This document shows, piece after piece, positions 8,906 to 17,546 of a stretch of 64,000 bases of DNA (position 1 is its first letter; every line of letters starts with the position of its first letter). This DNA comes from Methylophaga sp. GTDB taxonomy: Bacteria > Pseudomonadota > Gammaproteobacteria > Nitrosococcales > Methylophagaceae. The stretch lies in contig DRHW01000020.1 of the NCBI GenBank assembly GCA_011053005.1, positions 62,001 through 126,000 of the forward strand, read 5' to 3'. The position numbers were made by a program, and so were the translations under genes. The notes under the pieces were generated by a model, which saw only the letters and a list, made by a program, of their open reading frames with translations, was not told where the DNA came from and did no database searches.

Positions 8906-10006
8906 TCAGATAACAATCAATTCAGCACGCAAAGCACCGGCTTGTTTTAAAGCTTCTAATATCGCCACTAAATCACCCGGTGCAGCACCGACTTGATTCA
9001 CCGCTTTTACAATATCTTCAAGCGACACACCGGCATTAAATAGAAACATTCGACTATCTTCAGCCGTCACATTGATATCAAAATTAGGCGAAATAACCGT
9101 CTGACCATTTGATAATGCATTGGGTTGGCTGACATCCGTATTGGCTGAAATAGTGACTGATAGATTACCGTGAGTAACTGCTGCCGGGCTTACACGCACA
9201 TGCTGACCAATGACAATGGTTCCAGTTCGTGAATTGACCACAATTTTAGCCGCTGCTTCACCCGGACTAAGTTCAAGGTTTTCAACCAATGATAAAAAAG
9301 GCACACGCTGACTAGGATCACGAGGTGCATTAACACTAATAGAAGACGCATCCACTGAGCGCGCAGTCCCTTTGCCTAATGTATGATTGATTGAATCTGC
9401 TAAACGACTTGCCGTTGTAAAATCAGGTTGATGTAAATTCAACACAATTTGATCACCGACATTAAAAGCATTACCAACAGCACGTTCTACTGTTGCACCA
9501 TTTGGAATTCGACCAGCGCTTGGAATATTGACCGTAATGCGTGAACCATCACTGGCCTCAGCACCAAAACCACCAACCACAAGATTACCTTGTGCCATCG
9601 CATAAATCTGACCATCGGCACCTTTTAATGGTGTCATAATCAAACTACCGCCACGTAAGCTCTTAGAATCGCCTAACGATGACACGGTGACATCGATGGT
9701 TTGGCCCGGTTTAACAAAAGGCGGTAAATCGGTATGAACAGTTACTGCTGCTACATTTTTACTTTTTGGATCAATGCCTGGCGGTAGCGTCACCCCCAGT
9801 TCACGCAACATATTGCGTAAGCTTTGTCCGGTAAATTTTGTCTTATCACCCGTGCCATCTAAACCAACAACTAAACCGTAACCGACCAATTGGTTAGAGC
9901 GTACTCCAGCAATTGAGGCCAAATCTTTAATTCGTTCCGCTGATGCGATCTGGCAAAGAGTCAACATGGTGACGGTCATTAATACTGTTTTAATATTCAT
10001 TTTCAT
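8906..10006 (-). CDS. flgI: Flagellar P-ring protein precursor
   Basis: 366 aa, family length. A Sec signal peptide ends near residue 23 (IASA before [11 protein letters not shown]). The conserved [20 protein letters not shown] and [11 protein letters not shown] follow, and the C-terminus [20 protein letters not shown] is diagnostic. It assembles around the rod in the peptidoglycan layer. Five bases separate it from flgH. Met1 and Met3 are alternative starts; the signal peptide is preserved with either. Confidence 0.96.
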   Translation of the reverse strand: MKMNIKTVLMTVTMLTLCQIASAERIKDLASIAGVRSNQLVGYGLVVGLDGTGDKTKFTGQSLRNMLRELGVTLPPGIDPKSKNVAAVTVHTDLPPFVKPGQTIDVTVSSLGDSKSLRGGSLIMTPLKGADGQIYAMAQGNLVVGGFGAEASDGSRITVNIPSAGRIPNGATVERAVGNAFNVGDQIVLNLHQPDFTTASRLADSINHTLGKGTARSVDASSISVNAPRDPSQRVPFLSLVENLELSPGEAAAKIVVNSRTGTIVIGQHVRVSPAAVTHGNLSVTISANTDVSQPNALSNGQTVISPNFDINVTAEDSRMFLFNAGVSLEDIVKAVNQVGAAPGDLVAILEALKQAGALRAELIVI

Positions 10007-10011
10007 TCCCC

Positions 10012-10719
10012 TTAAAACGGCATCAATGCACTAATGAAAAAGCGACTCAACCACCCCATCACATTGCCATCATTGGTAGGACCGTCACCAACATACGACA
10101 TTTGAACATCAGCAATTCGTTTCGATGAAATCGAATTCGTCGAATCAATATCACGAGGGCTAATCATGCCGCCGATTCGCAAGTATTCATTGCCTTGATT
10201 AATCGTCATCACTTTTTCACCGCGAATAATCATATTGCCATTAGGCAATACCTCGACCACCGATACACTAATATCACCACTCAATTTATTTTCTAAATCG
10301 CTGTCGCCCGAACCATCAAAATCAGACTCTGAACCAGCACTAAATGATAAATCGTTATTATTGTTACTCGCCAAAGGCAATATGCCAGGTGCATTGAATT
10401 GCACACCAGAGCCTAAAATAGTCGGCGATGCAATGTCGTTACTGTTTGATTTTTTAACCGTTGTAGCAGATGTTTTTTCGGCAGATGTTTTTTCGTCTAA
10501 TTTGACCGTCAAAATATCGCCAACACGACGCGCACGATAATCTTCATAAAATGAAACATTATTTGCTACATTAAAAATCGCGCCATCTGTATTCGGATGT
10601 TCTGGTAGTGCTACTGGCCTTACGGCAGCATAAGCAGGGTCGCGTTTGACCTCAGTGGTTGTACAAGCGCTCAGTAATATCAAACTGCTGAGTGCCAAAA
10701 ATCGTATCAAAAATGACAT
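10012..10719 (-). CDS. flgH: Flagellar L-ring lipoprotein
   Basis: 235 aa. A lipoprotein signal peptide with the lipobox LSAC puts the lipidated cysteine at residue 19. [20 protein letters not shown] and the C-terminal [18 protein letters not shown] are characteristic of FlgH. It forms the outer-membrane bushing of the flagellum. It is the first gene of the minus-strand flagellar unit and has a candidate sigma-54 promoter about 35 bp upstream. The flgBCDEFG genes that often precede it are not here. Confidence 0.96.
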   Translation of the reverse strand: MSFLIRFLALSSLILLSACTTTEVKRDPAYAAVRPVALPEHPNTDGAIFNVANNVSFYEDYRARRVGDILTVKLDEKTSAEKTSATTVKKSNSNDIASPTILGSGVQFNAPGILPLASNNNNDLSFSAGSESDFDGSGDSDLENKLSGDISVSVVEVLPNGNMIIRGEKVMTINQGNEYLRIGGMISPRDIDSTNSISSKRIADVQMSYVGDGPTNDGNVMGWLSRFFISALMPF

Positions 10720-10755
10720 GATAACTCTCCCAAATAGCTATGTTGTTTTAGCCAA

Positions 10756-10771
10756 TGCAGAGTTTATGCCA
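10756..10771 (-). promoter_or_regulatory. Candidate sigma-54 promoter for flgHIJKL
   Basis: On the minus strand the sequence TGGCATAAACTCTGCA matches the sigma-54 consensus TGGCACG-N4-TTGCW at most positions. It keeps the obligatory GG and GC with exactly ten bases between them. It ends ~36 bp before the flgH start codon, leaving a leader of roughly 25 nt. Sigma-54 control of hook and ring genes is known in Vibrio and Pseudomonas, and rpoN is in this window. Confidence 0.6.
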
Positions 10772-10853
10772 AGATATTATTATGGCTTTGCTTATTTTGT
10801 TTATCATTTAAATTAGATGAATATCGCTATTAAAACCTCATCTATTTCCAAGC

Positions 10854-10867
10854 TTTAAGCGCTATCT
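10854..10867. repeat. 14-bp intergenic repeat, copy 1
   Basis: TTTAAGCGCTATCT lies ~67 bp upstream of the diguanylate cyclase gene. The same 14 bases occur at 17450-17463, ~84 bp upstream of amiB, followed in both copies by CTTA and an AT-rich stretch. The core AGCGCT is self-complementary. It may be a regulator site or part of a promoter; function unknown. Confidence 0.45.
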
Positions 10868-10933
10868 TACTTAAATATAACAAAAAAATATTTACATAAT
10901 GGATTTCAACAGGTATTTTGTTAACCCAGAGAT

Positions 10934-12019
10934 ATGGATAACTCGTTATACAAACCAATGATGTCGCTATTTGAGAGAGCTTTAATGTCTAATCAATCTT
11001 CATTCCCTCCTGTTTACAGTGATCCTATCGAAAAGGCATCTGAAAACCTGAGGCAAGTAATACCACTGATAAGTAAGCATAAAATTCCGGTTAACCCAGC
11101 TAACTATGCCGTTTGGTATGAATATGTATCGGGTGAAAACCACACCTTAATTGATGAAATTAACCATCGTCTTGCTCAAAATTTGCCTATCTCAACTGAC
11201 TATGCACAACATTTGTTTGAAAAATACGTGCTTATGGACATGCCAGAGCGTCTTGAATCAACCCAGAATGGTTTAAAACTCGTTGTTAATAATACGTTAG
11301 GCAATCTGCACAAAACAGAAGCAGATGCAGCACACTCCATTAGTGAATTAAATAATACTAAAAGTTTATTAAATAACTGTCGTGATATTAACGAACTGCA
11401 TAACTTAGTCAGTGATATTCTTGCTTCAACCCAAATGCTGACCAAAGCAAGTAATGATCTAAAGCAAGACTTAGAAAAATCATCTCAAGAAATTGCCAGA
11501 CTTAAAGAAGAATTAGACACAGTAAAAAAAGAATCTCGTACGGATGCTTTAACGGGCTTGTTAAATCGTGGGGCGTTTAATGAAGAATTAGATATCGCTT
11601 GCCAACAGCCAAACACAGATATGGCCTTAGCACTCTTTGATATCGATCACTTCAAAAAAATCAATGATACCTATGGCCATGTGCTCGGTGACAAAGTGTT
11701 GCAGTATTTTTCTGGTTTACTTCAAAAGCATGCTGGAGACCATCATCTCGTCGGACGATACGGTGGTGAAGAAATGGCGATGCTCTTAATGAACATCTCA
11801 TTTGAAGAAGCAAAGTCGATTAGCAATAATATTTGCGTTGCACTTGCCGAGAGCCGCTTGAAAAAGAAAGGCCAAGAAGAGTACATTAATCAAATAACTG
11901 TTTCAGCGGGTGTAAGTATGTTGCAGACGCAAGACTCTCCATCTAGCGTTACCGAACGCGCTGACAAAGCTTTATACCAATCAAAAAATAATGGTCGCAA
12001 CCAAGTGACTATTTTGTAA
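10934..12019 (+). CDS. Diguanylate cyclase (GGDEF domain) with N-terminal sensory/helical region
   Basis: 361 aa, no membrane segment. Residues ~30-185 are helical, with NYAVWYEYVSGENHTLIDEI and a coiled coil near 165-195 (LKQDLEKSSQEIARLKEEL). The GGDEF domain begins at TDALTGLLNRGAFNEEL and includes FDIDHFKKINDTYGH and the active-site loop GRYGGEEMAML. The motif is GGEEM rather than GGEEF, a change outside the catalytic acidic pair. The inhibitory RxxD site is replaced by GDHH, so product inhibition through that site is unlikely. It should make cyclic di-GMP, and its position divergent from flagellar genes suggests motility control. An internal Met near 10985 is another possible start. Confidence 0.88.
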   Translation: MDNSLYKPMMSLFERALMSNQSSFPPVYSDPIEKASENLRQVIPLISKHKIPVNPANYAVWYEYVSGENHTLIDEINHRLAQNLPISTDYAQHLFEKYVLMDMPERLESTQNGLKLVVNNTLGNLHKTEADAAHSISELNNTKSLLNNCRDINELHNLVSDILASTQMLTKASNDLKQDLEKSSQEIARLKEELDTVKKESRTDALTGLLNRGAFNEELDIACQQPNTDMALALFDIDHFKKINDTYGHVLGDKVLQYFSGLLQKHAGDHHLVGRYGGEEMAMLLMNISFEEAKSISNNICVALAESRLKKKGQEEYINQITVSAGVSMLQTQDSPSSVTERADKALYQSKNNGRNQVTIL

Positions 12020-12059
12020 CCGGCCTGTAAAACCCTACTGAACGACTCAACCTATCGTT

Positions 12060-12344
12060 TTATTTAAAACGATAAAACGTCTGACTTAAATACTGAACAA
12101 CCGATTCACGCTCAGCATCCGTCCAATTAGCATCTGCCACAATCGCACAGCCTTTTACTTGTTTTTGCAAGCTGGCCAACGTTTTCACTTTCCGATCATT
12201 ACGCGTATAAAGGTTGGCTGGCTTTCCGCCCGTTAGCGAAGCATGACATTGTAAACATGCCGCATCATGTAAGCGTTTACCTTGCGCCATCACCATCGGT
12301 GATAACGCAAGCAAACCCACTAATAACAATACTCGCTTTATCAC
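12060..12344 (-). CDS. Small periplasmic monohaem cytochrome c
   Basis: 94 aa with a Sec signal peptide (VLLLVGLLALSPMVMAQG) and one haem-binding motif, CLQCH. The mature protein is only ~73 residues. A distal methionine ligand is not obvious; the C-terminal half contains LQKQVKGCAIVADANW and then YLSQTFYRFK. Its start overlaps the upstream protease gene by 4 bp. It likely carries electrons in the periplasm, but the partner is unknown. Confidence 0.8.
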   Translation of the reverse strand: MIKRVLLLVGLLALSPMVMAQGKRLHDAACLQCHASLTGGKPANLYTRNDRKVKTLASLQKQVKGCAIVADANWTDAERESVVQYLSQTFYRFK

Positions 12345-13585
12345 CCTTTACTCATTTGCAAATGAGCAATACGTAAACTCGCCGGTGGATGTGAGTCATA
12401 AATAGCCGACACTAAAGGATCTGGCGTTAAGGTGCTGGCATTTTCTTGATACAAAGCAACCAAAGCAGCAATCAAATCATCAGCATTGGATACCGATGCA
12501 GCATAAGCATCAGCTTCATATTCATATTTACGTGATAAGCCCGTCATCATTGGGTGTAAAAAGAAACTAAATACGGGAATAACCATCATGAATAAAATTA
12601 ATGCCATCGCAGCAGATTGTGTATCTACGCCCAAGCCAGTATAAAACCATGATTCACCCGATGCCCAACCTAAAATAGCAAGGCCAATCAAACTTAATAG
12701 CGCCATCACCCCCATGTTTTTAATTACATGTTTACGACGGAAGTGACCGAGCTCATGCGCTAGTACCGCTTCAATTTGATCTTCGCTTAATGTTTTTAAT
12801 AAAGTGTCAAAAAACACGATACGCTTGTTATTACCCAAACCTGTGAAATAGGCATTACCATGACCACTACGACGCGAACCGTCCATCACATAGATACCTT
12901 GGCTTTTAAAGCCACAACGCGCTAGTAATGCTTCGACACGAGTTTGTAAACTAGCATCATCCAAGGGTGTAAATTTATTAAATAATGGTGCGATAAAAGC
13001 CGGATAAGCCCACATCATTAGAATGGTAAAACCTATCCATGCCGCCCATAAATAAAGCCACCAATAATCACCAGTACTCTCCATTAATGTTAACGCTCCC
13101 CAAATTAACGGTGCACCAATGATTAACATTAATAAAGTTTGTTTAACTAAATCAGCTATATATAAAGATGGCGTATTATTATTAAAGCCAAATTTTTGCT
13201 CTAACACAAAAGTCCGGTACCAAGATAAAGGTAAATCTAATAATGAACCAATCACAAAAAAGCTTAGGATAAATACAACACCAGTTAACGTCGTTGACCA
13301 ACCCATGCCTTGCCAAGCACCGGATAACCAAGCCAAACCGCCACCTAATGTCCACACCAATAAAAACAAGGCGCCGACGACATTTTCGATTCTATTTAAC
13401 TTACCCTTGGCTACCGTATAATCGGCGGCTTTTTGATGTGACGCCAATTTGACTTGCTCTTTAAATGCGCTGGGTACTTGACCCCTATTCGCATGAACAT
13501 AACGACTTTGTCGTAACGATAGCCATAACTCGATGCCTATCATCAATACTAATGCCGCAAGAAAAACCCAAGTAAATTCATTCAT
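12341..13585 (-). CDS. M48 family (Ste24/CAAX-protease-like) integral membrane zinc metallopeptidase
   Basis: 414 aa, length and layout of Ste24-type proteases: several membrane segments, then the zinc motif in AVLAHELGHFRRKHV (HELGH), and the third ligand region KYEYEADAYAA downstream. The N-terminal part (SWYRTFVLEQKFGFNNNTPSL) is the conserved M48 N-domain. Bacterial members probably take part in membrane-protein quality control; no prenylated substrate is implied. It overlaps the cytochrome gene by 4 bp and is divergent from orn. Confidence 0.9.
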   Translation of the reverse strand: MNEFTWVFLAALVLMIGIELWLSLRQSRYVHANRGQVPSAFKEQVKLASHQKAADYTVAKGKLNRIENVVGALFLLVWTLGGGLAWLSGAWQGMGWSTTLTGVVFILSFFVIGSLLDLPLSWYRTFVLEQKFGFNNNTPSLYIADLVKQTLLMLIIGAPLIWGALTLMESTGDYWWLYLWAAWIGFTILMMWAYPAFIAPLFNKFTPLDDASLQTRVEALLARCGFKSQGIYVMDGSRRSGHGNAYFTGLGNNKRIVFFDTLLKTLSEDQIEAVLAHELGHFRRKHVIKNMGVMALLSLIGLAILGWASGESWFYTGLGVDTQSAAMALILFMMVIPVFSFFLHPMMTGLSRKYEYEADAYAASVSNADDLIAALVALYQENASTLTPDPLVSAIYDSHPPASLRIAHLQMSKG

Positions 13586-13684
13586 AATTTTTTTCCAAAA
13601 AATTCAACCATGTGATGCAGGTTAGCCTTTGATACAATCTCTGGCAAGTAAGTTCATTCTCTCACCCACAAAAAGACGGACATT

Positions 13685-14236
13685 ATGGCTAAAAGTAAAA
13701 ATAATCTAATATGGATAGATCTTGAAATGACAGGTCTTGATACAAATAATGACGAAATTATAGAAATAGCCACAATTGTTACGGATGCTGATCTCAACAT
13801 TCTAGCTGAAGGCCCAATCATCGCTATTCACCAAGCTGATGCCACCTTAGAAGCGATGGATGAATGGAATACCAGACAACACAATGGGTCAGGTTTGGTT
13901 GAACGCATTCGTAATAGTACGACAACTGAAGCAGAAGCTGAACAGCAAACCTTAGCATTTTTAAAAAAATACGTGCCAGCTGGCACTTCACCAATGTGTG
14001 GAAATAGTATCTGCCAAGATCGCCGTTTTATGGCGCGGATCATGCCAGAACTAGAAGCTTTTTTTCATTACCGCAATCTTGATGTCAGCTCATTAAAAGA
14101 GTTAGCTCGTCGCTGGGCACCTAAAGTTGAAAAAAGCTTCAAGAAAAAATCATCTCATCTTGCAATGGATGATGTTAAAGATTCGATTCGTGAACTCCAA
14201 CATTATCGTGAACACTTTATAAAGCTACCTGAATAA
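13685..14236 (+). CDS. orn: Oligoribonuclease
   Basis: 183 aa, matching the ~181 aa E. coli enzyme. DEDD-family exonuclease motifs are in place: [10 protein letters not shown], the middle aspartate region [11 protein letters not shown], and the C-terminal [14 protein letters not shown]. It degrades 2-5 nt RNAs and also pGpG, the breakdown product of cyclic di-GMP. A weak hairpin follows at 14245-14266. Confidence 0.96.
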   Translation: MAKSKNNLIWIDLEMTGLDTNNDEIIEIATIVTDADLNILAEGPIIAIHQADATLEAMDEWNTRQHNGSGLVERIRNSTTTEAEAEQQTLAFLKKYVPAGTSPMCGNSICQDRRFMARIMPELEAFFHYRNLDVSSLKELARRWAPKVEKSFKKKSSHLAMDDVKDSIRELQHYREHFIKLPE

Positions 14237-14244
14237 GCAACAAT

Positions 14245-14266
14245 GGCAATGAAAGGACTCATTGCC
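14245..14266 (+). terminator. Hairpin after orn (weak terminator)
   Basis: GGCAATGA and TCATTGCC form a perfect 8-bp stem with a 6-nt loop, 9 bp after the orn stop. Only a short T-poor tail follows, so it may be a 3' stabiliser rather than an efficient terminator. Confidence 0.45.
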
Positions 14267-14360
14267 TTACCTAAAAATCAGCTTAAAAACACGCTAATAA
14301 AATCCTTGAGAATATGGATAGTTTAAGAATCTATACAACGACTTTCTAAATACAATGGTT

Positions 14361-15398
14361 CTATTGATGCTGCGCTAAAGCCCACACAACATGCTCCGTC
14401 ACCAGCTCCGAAGGATAGTTCACACGTGATGTTAATGCAGCTAACACCACATCGCTGGTTTTCGCATTACCTAATGCCACGGCAATATTTCGTAACCAAC
14501 ATTCATAACCAATGCGTCTAATCGGACTGCCTTCTAGCTTGGTTAAAAAGTCTTGCTCAGTCCATGCAAAAAGATCAACCAATTGCGGTGCATCTAAACC
14601 ATGACGAGGCAAATAGTCTGATTCCACCGTCACCTGAGCAAATTTATTCCATGGGCAGACTAATTGGCAATCATCACAACCATAAATTCGATTACCTAAC
14701 ATAGACCGAAATTCAACAGGAATCGCGCCCCGTAACTCAATCGTCAGATAAGAAATACAGCGCCTAGCATCAACTTTATAAGGCGCAACGATGGCTTGAG
14801 TTGGACAGACATCAATACAGGCACTGCAGGAACCGCAATGATCGGAAATCGGCTCTGTTACAGGTAACGGCAAGTCAGTATAAATCTCGCCTAAAAAGAA
14901 ATAAGATCCATGATCACGATTCAAAATATTGCTGTGCTTGCCGACCCATCCAATGCCAGATTTAGCGGCTAATGCTTTTTCCATTACTGGCGCGCTATCG
15001 GAAAATACGCGATATTGCATATCGCCTAATTCTTGCTCGATTTTGCTGGCAAGTAACTGCAAACGCTTACGCATTAATTTATGGTAATCGCGGCCCAAAG
15101 CATAACGTGAAATAAAGCCCTTTTTATCATCATCTATTACAGACCAAGGTTCCGCAGTATCATCTGGCCAATAATCCATGCGTAGTGTGATGATGCGAAT
15201 GGTGCCCGGAATAAGTTGTTCAGGCCGAGTACGCTTAGTGCCATGACGAGCCATATAATCCATCTCGCCATGGAAACCAGCCGCTAACCAATCTAGTAAT
15301 TTTTGTTCACTATGAGCCAGATCAAGGTCACTGACACCAAGCTGTTGAAAACCAAACGACAGCGCCCAGTCTCGCATATTACTCAGCAATTCATTCAT
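14361..15398 (-). CDS. queG: Epoxyqueuosine reductase
   Basis: The enzyme carries out the last step of queuosine synthesis on tRNA. Two 4Fe-4S binding runs are seen: CGSCSACIDVCPTQAI and CDDCQLVCPWNKFA, with cysteine RRCISYLTIE between them. The N-terminal half contains the cobalamin-binding reductase domain (PGTIRIITLRMDYWP, FSDSAPVMEKALAAKSGIGW). The track ORF starts at 15461, but MNELLSNMRDWALSFGFQQL at 15398 aligns with the usual N-terminus, giving 345 aa. A start at 15425 is also possible. The long ORF would overlap the divergent nnr gene. Confidence 0.94.
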   Translation of the reverse strand: MNELLSNMRDWALSFGFQQLGVSDLDLAHSEQKLLDWLAAGFHGEMDYMARHGTKRTRPEQLIPGTIRIITLRMDYWPDDTAEPWSVIDDDKKGFISRYALGRDYHKLMRKRLQLLASKIEQELGDMQYRVFSDSAPVMEKALAAKSGIGWVGKHSNILNRDHGSYFFLGEIYTDLPLPVTEPISDHCGSCSACIDVCPTQAIVAPYKVDARRCISYLTIELRGAIPVEFRSMLGNRIYGCDDCQLVCPWNKFAQVTVESDYLPRHGLDAPQLVDLFAWTEQDFLTKLEGSPIRRIGYECWLRNIAVALGNAKTSDVVLAALTSRVNYPSELVTEHVVWALAQHQ

Positions 15399-15475
15399 CG
15401 CTAAAGGTGTATTTATGTATTCCATGCAGGCTATTATAGGTGAATAAATACGCTTATACATTGGAATTAAAGCCT

Positions 15476-16966
15476 ATGCTTAATCTGCCTCATAACCTTT
15501 ACACCGTTGCACAAACACGTGAATTAGAACGTATCGTGATTGAGCAACATGATATTTCTGCTGCAAAATTAATGTCGCGTGCTGGCGCTGCCGCGTTGTC
15601 AACAATTAAGACGCATTGGCGTCAAGCTGAACGTTTATTAGTGATTTGTGGCACAGGTAATAATGGCGGTGACGGTTTTGAGTTAGCAAGACAAGCACTG
15701 GCAAAAGATTATCGCGTCACCGTTATTCAAGTTGGTGACGTAGCAAAAATGAGTGCTGAAAGTATCGCTGCACGTGATGATTTACTCAACATAGGAGCAG
15801 AAATCCAACACTTTGACGTGAAACTGCCTTCTACCGATATTGTAATTGATGCTTTGTTTGGAACAGGATTAGATCGAGAATGTACCGGAGAATATAAAAC
15901 TATCATTACAGCGATCAACAAAGCTGCAAAACGTGTCCCCATCTTATCGTTAGACATTCCTTCGGGTTTACATGCCGATACGGGTATTGCCTTAGGTATC
16001 GCCGTTAGAGCGACTATCACCTTGAGCTTTATTGGTCTTCATAAAGGTTTATTTACTGGTGAAGGCCCTAATTATTGCGGCACCGTATGTTTTGATTCAT
16101 TACAAGTCCCATCGGCGATTTATAAAGCAGTCACACCTATTGCTCGCCGAGTCAGTATAGAAGAAGATGGCACACGGTTAGCGCCACGCGAACGGACGGG
16201 TCATAAAGGTTTATATGGTCATTTACTCATTATTGGTGGCGATCATGGTATGCCGGGAGCGGCACGCGTTGCCGCAGAAGCGGGCGCTAGAGTTGGTGCC
16301 GGTTTAGTCAGTATTGCAACACGTCCATCTCATAGCCCGATGCTTAATCAAGCCCGTCCTGAGTTGATGTGCCACGGCGTTGAAAATGGGCATGAACTCG
16401 ACGCGCTTATTCAACGTGCCAACTCATTGACTATTGGCCCAGGTTTAGGTCAAAGCGAATGGGGGCAATCGTTATTTAAAAAAGCGATGGCCAGTGATTT
16501 ACCGATGGTTGTCGATGCTGATGCACTTAATATGTTGAGTAAACATCCGCAACATCATGACAATTGGATTTTGACGCCACATCCCGGTGAAGCAGCCCGT
16601 TTATTAGGCTGTACCTCTCGCGATATTCAAGCAGATCGTTTTCTTGCTGTTACTGAAATACAAAAGCGTTATGGCGGCATAGCGGTACTCAAAGGTTCGG
16701 GTACACTTATCTATAATGGTGAAACCCCGACACGCCTGTCTACTTGGGGTAATCCGGGAATGGGTAGTGGCGGTATGGGCGATGTACTTGCTGGCGTCAT
16801 TGGCGGTTTATTGGCACAAGGTTTTCCTCTAATGGAAGCAGCTTGTGTTGGTGTAACCTTACACGGCATGGCAGGTGATAAAGCTGCTGAACAAGATGGC
16901 GAGCGTGGCATGTTAGCGATGGATTTAATTCCTCATCTGCGACATTTATCAAACCTTATTTTTTAA
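15476..16966 (+). CDS. nnr: Bifunctional NAD(P)H-hydrate epimerase / ADP-dependent NAD(P)H-hydrate dehydratase
   Basis: YjeF-type two-domain protein, 496 aa from the chosen ATG; the track ORF begins at a GTG 36 bp earlier. Epimerase domain ~1-210: LMSRAGAAAL, ICGTGNNGGDGFELAR, VIDALFGTGLDRE. Dehydratase domain ~225-495: KGLYGHLLIIGG, VDADALNML, LTPHPGEAARLL, KGSGTLI and GNPGMGSGGMGDVLAGVIGG. It repairs hydrated nicotinamide cofactors. Gene order nnr-tsaE-amiB-mutL is the conserved gammaproteobacterial arrangement. Confidence 0.95.
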   Translation: MLNLPHNLYTVAQTRELERIVIEQHDISAAKLMSRAGAAALSTIKTHWRQAERLLVICGTGNNGGDGFELARQALAKDYRVTVIQVGDVAKMSAESIAARDDLLNIGAEIQHFDVKLPSTDIVIDALFGTGLDRECTGEYKTIITAINKAAKRVPILSLDIPSGLHADTGIALGIAVRATITLSFIGLHKGLFTGEGPNYCGTVCFDSLQVPSAIYKAVTPIARRVSIEEDGTRLAPRERTGHKGLYGHLLIIGGDHGMPGAARVAAEAGARVGAGLVSIATRPSHSPMLNQARPELMCHGVENGHELDALIQRANSLTIGPGLGQSEWGQSLFKKAMASDLPMVVDADALNMLSKHPQHHDNWILTPHPGEAARLLGCTSRDIQADRFLAVTEIQKRYGGIAVLKGSGTLIYNGETPTRLSTWGNPGMGSGGMGDVLAGVIGGLLAQGFPLMEAACVGVTLHGMAGDKAAEQDGERGMLAMDLIPHLRHLSNLIF

Positions 16967-16987
16967 TTACTAAACGATATTTACTTT

Positions 16988-17443
16988 ATGCAAATCCATT
17001 TAGCAGATGAAGCAGCAACACTTGAACTAGGAAAAGCGATTGCAATGCTCTGCCCAGATAGCCTTTTTGTCATACATTTAGAAGGTGATTTAGGCGCAGG
17101 AAAAACAACCTTTAGTCGTGGTTTTTTGCGAGCTTTAGGTCATCAAGGTAATGTCAAAAGCCCTACTTATACCTTGGTTGAGCGTTACGAAGTCTCCAAT
17201 CGCACTGTTTTCCATTTTGATCTTTACCGCCTATCAGACCCTGAAGAGTTAGATTATCTGGGGCTTGATGATTATTTTAGTGATAATGCATTGTGTTTAT
17301 TGGAATGGGCAAAACAAGGTGGTGAACTATTACCGGAACCAGATCTAATGATCACCTTTACTTATCAACAACATGCACGCAATGCCGATATAAAAGCCAT
17401 TTCTCCAGCAGGTATAAACCTATCCAAAATTCTTAATGTTTAA
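16988..17443 (+). CDS. tsaE: tRNA threonylcarbamoyladenosine biosynthesis ATPase
   Basis: 151 aa, family length. Walker A is [19 protein letters not shown], followed by [13 protein letters not shown] and [17 protein letters not shown]. TsaE is the ATPase of the TsaBDE complex that completes t6A37 on ANN-decoding tRNAs. It begins 21 bp after nnr, in the usual neighbourhood with amiB and mutL. Confidence 0.96.
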   Translation: MQIHLADEAATLELGKAIAMLCPDSLFVIHLEGDLGAGKTTFSRGFLRALGHQGNVKSPTYTLVERYEVSNRTVFHFDLYRLSDPEELDYLGLDDYFSDNALCLLEWAKQGGELLPEPDLMITFTYQQHARNADIKAISPAGINLSKILNV

Positions 17444-17449
17444 TTCAAG

Positions 17450-17463
17450 TTTAAGCGCTATCT
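17450..17463. repeat. 14-bp intergenic repeat, copy 2
   Basis: TTTAAGCGCTATCT, identical to 10854-10867. This copy starts 7 bp after the tsaE stop and lies ~84 bp before amiB. See copy 1. Confidence 0.45.
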
Positions 17464-17546
17464 CCTTATTAATATAAAAGAAACTTGATTTTTATATTAA
17501 ATAATTAGACACTAGTCCTCACTAAAATAGTGTTAGGAAAACAATA

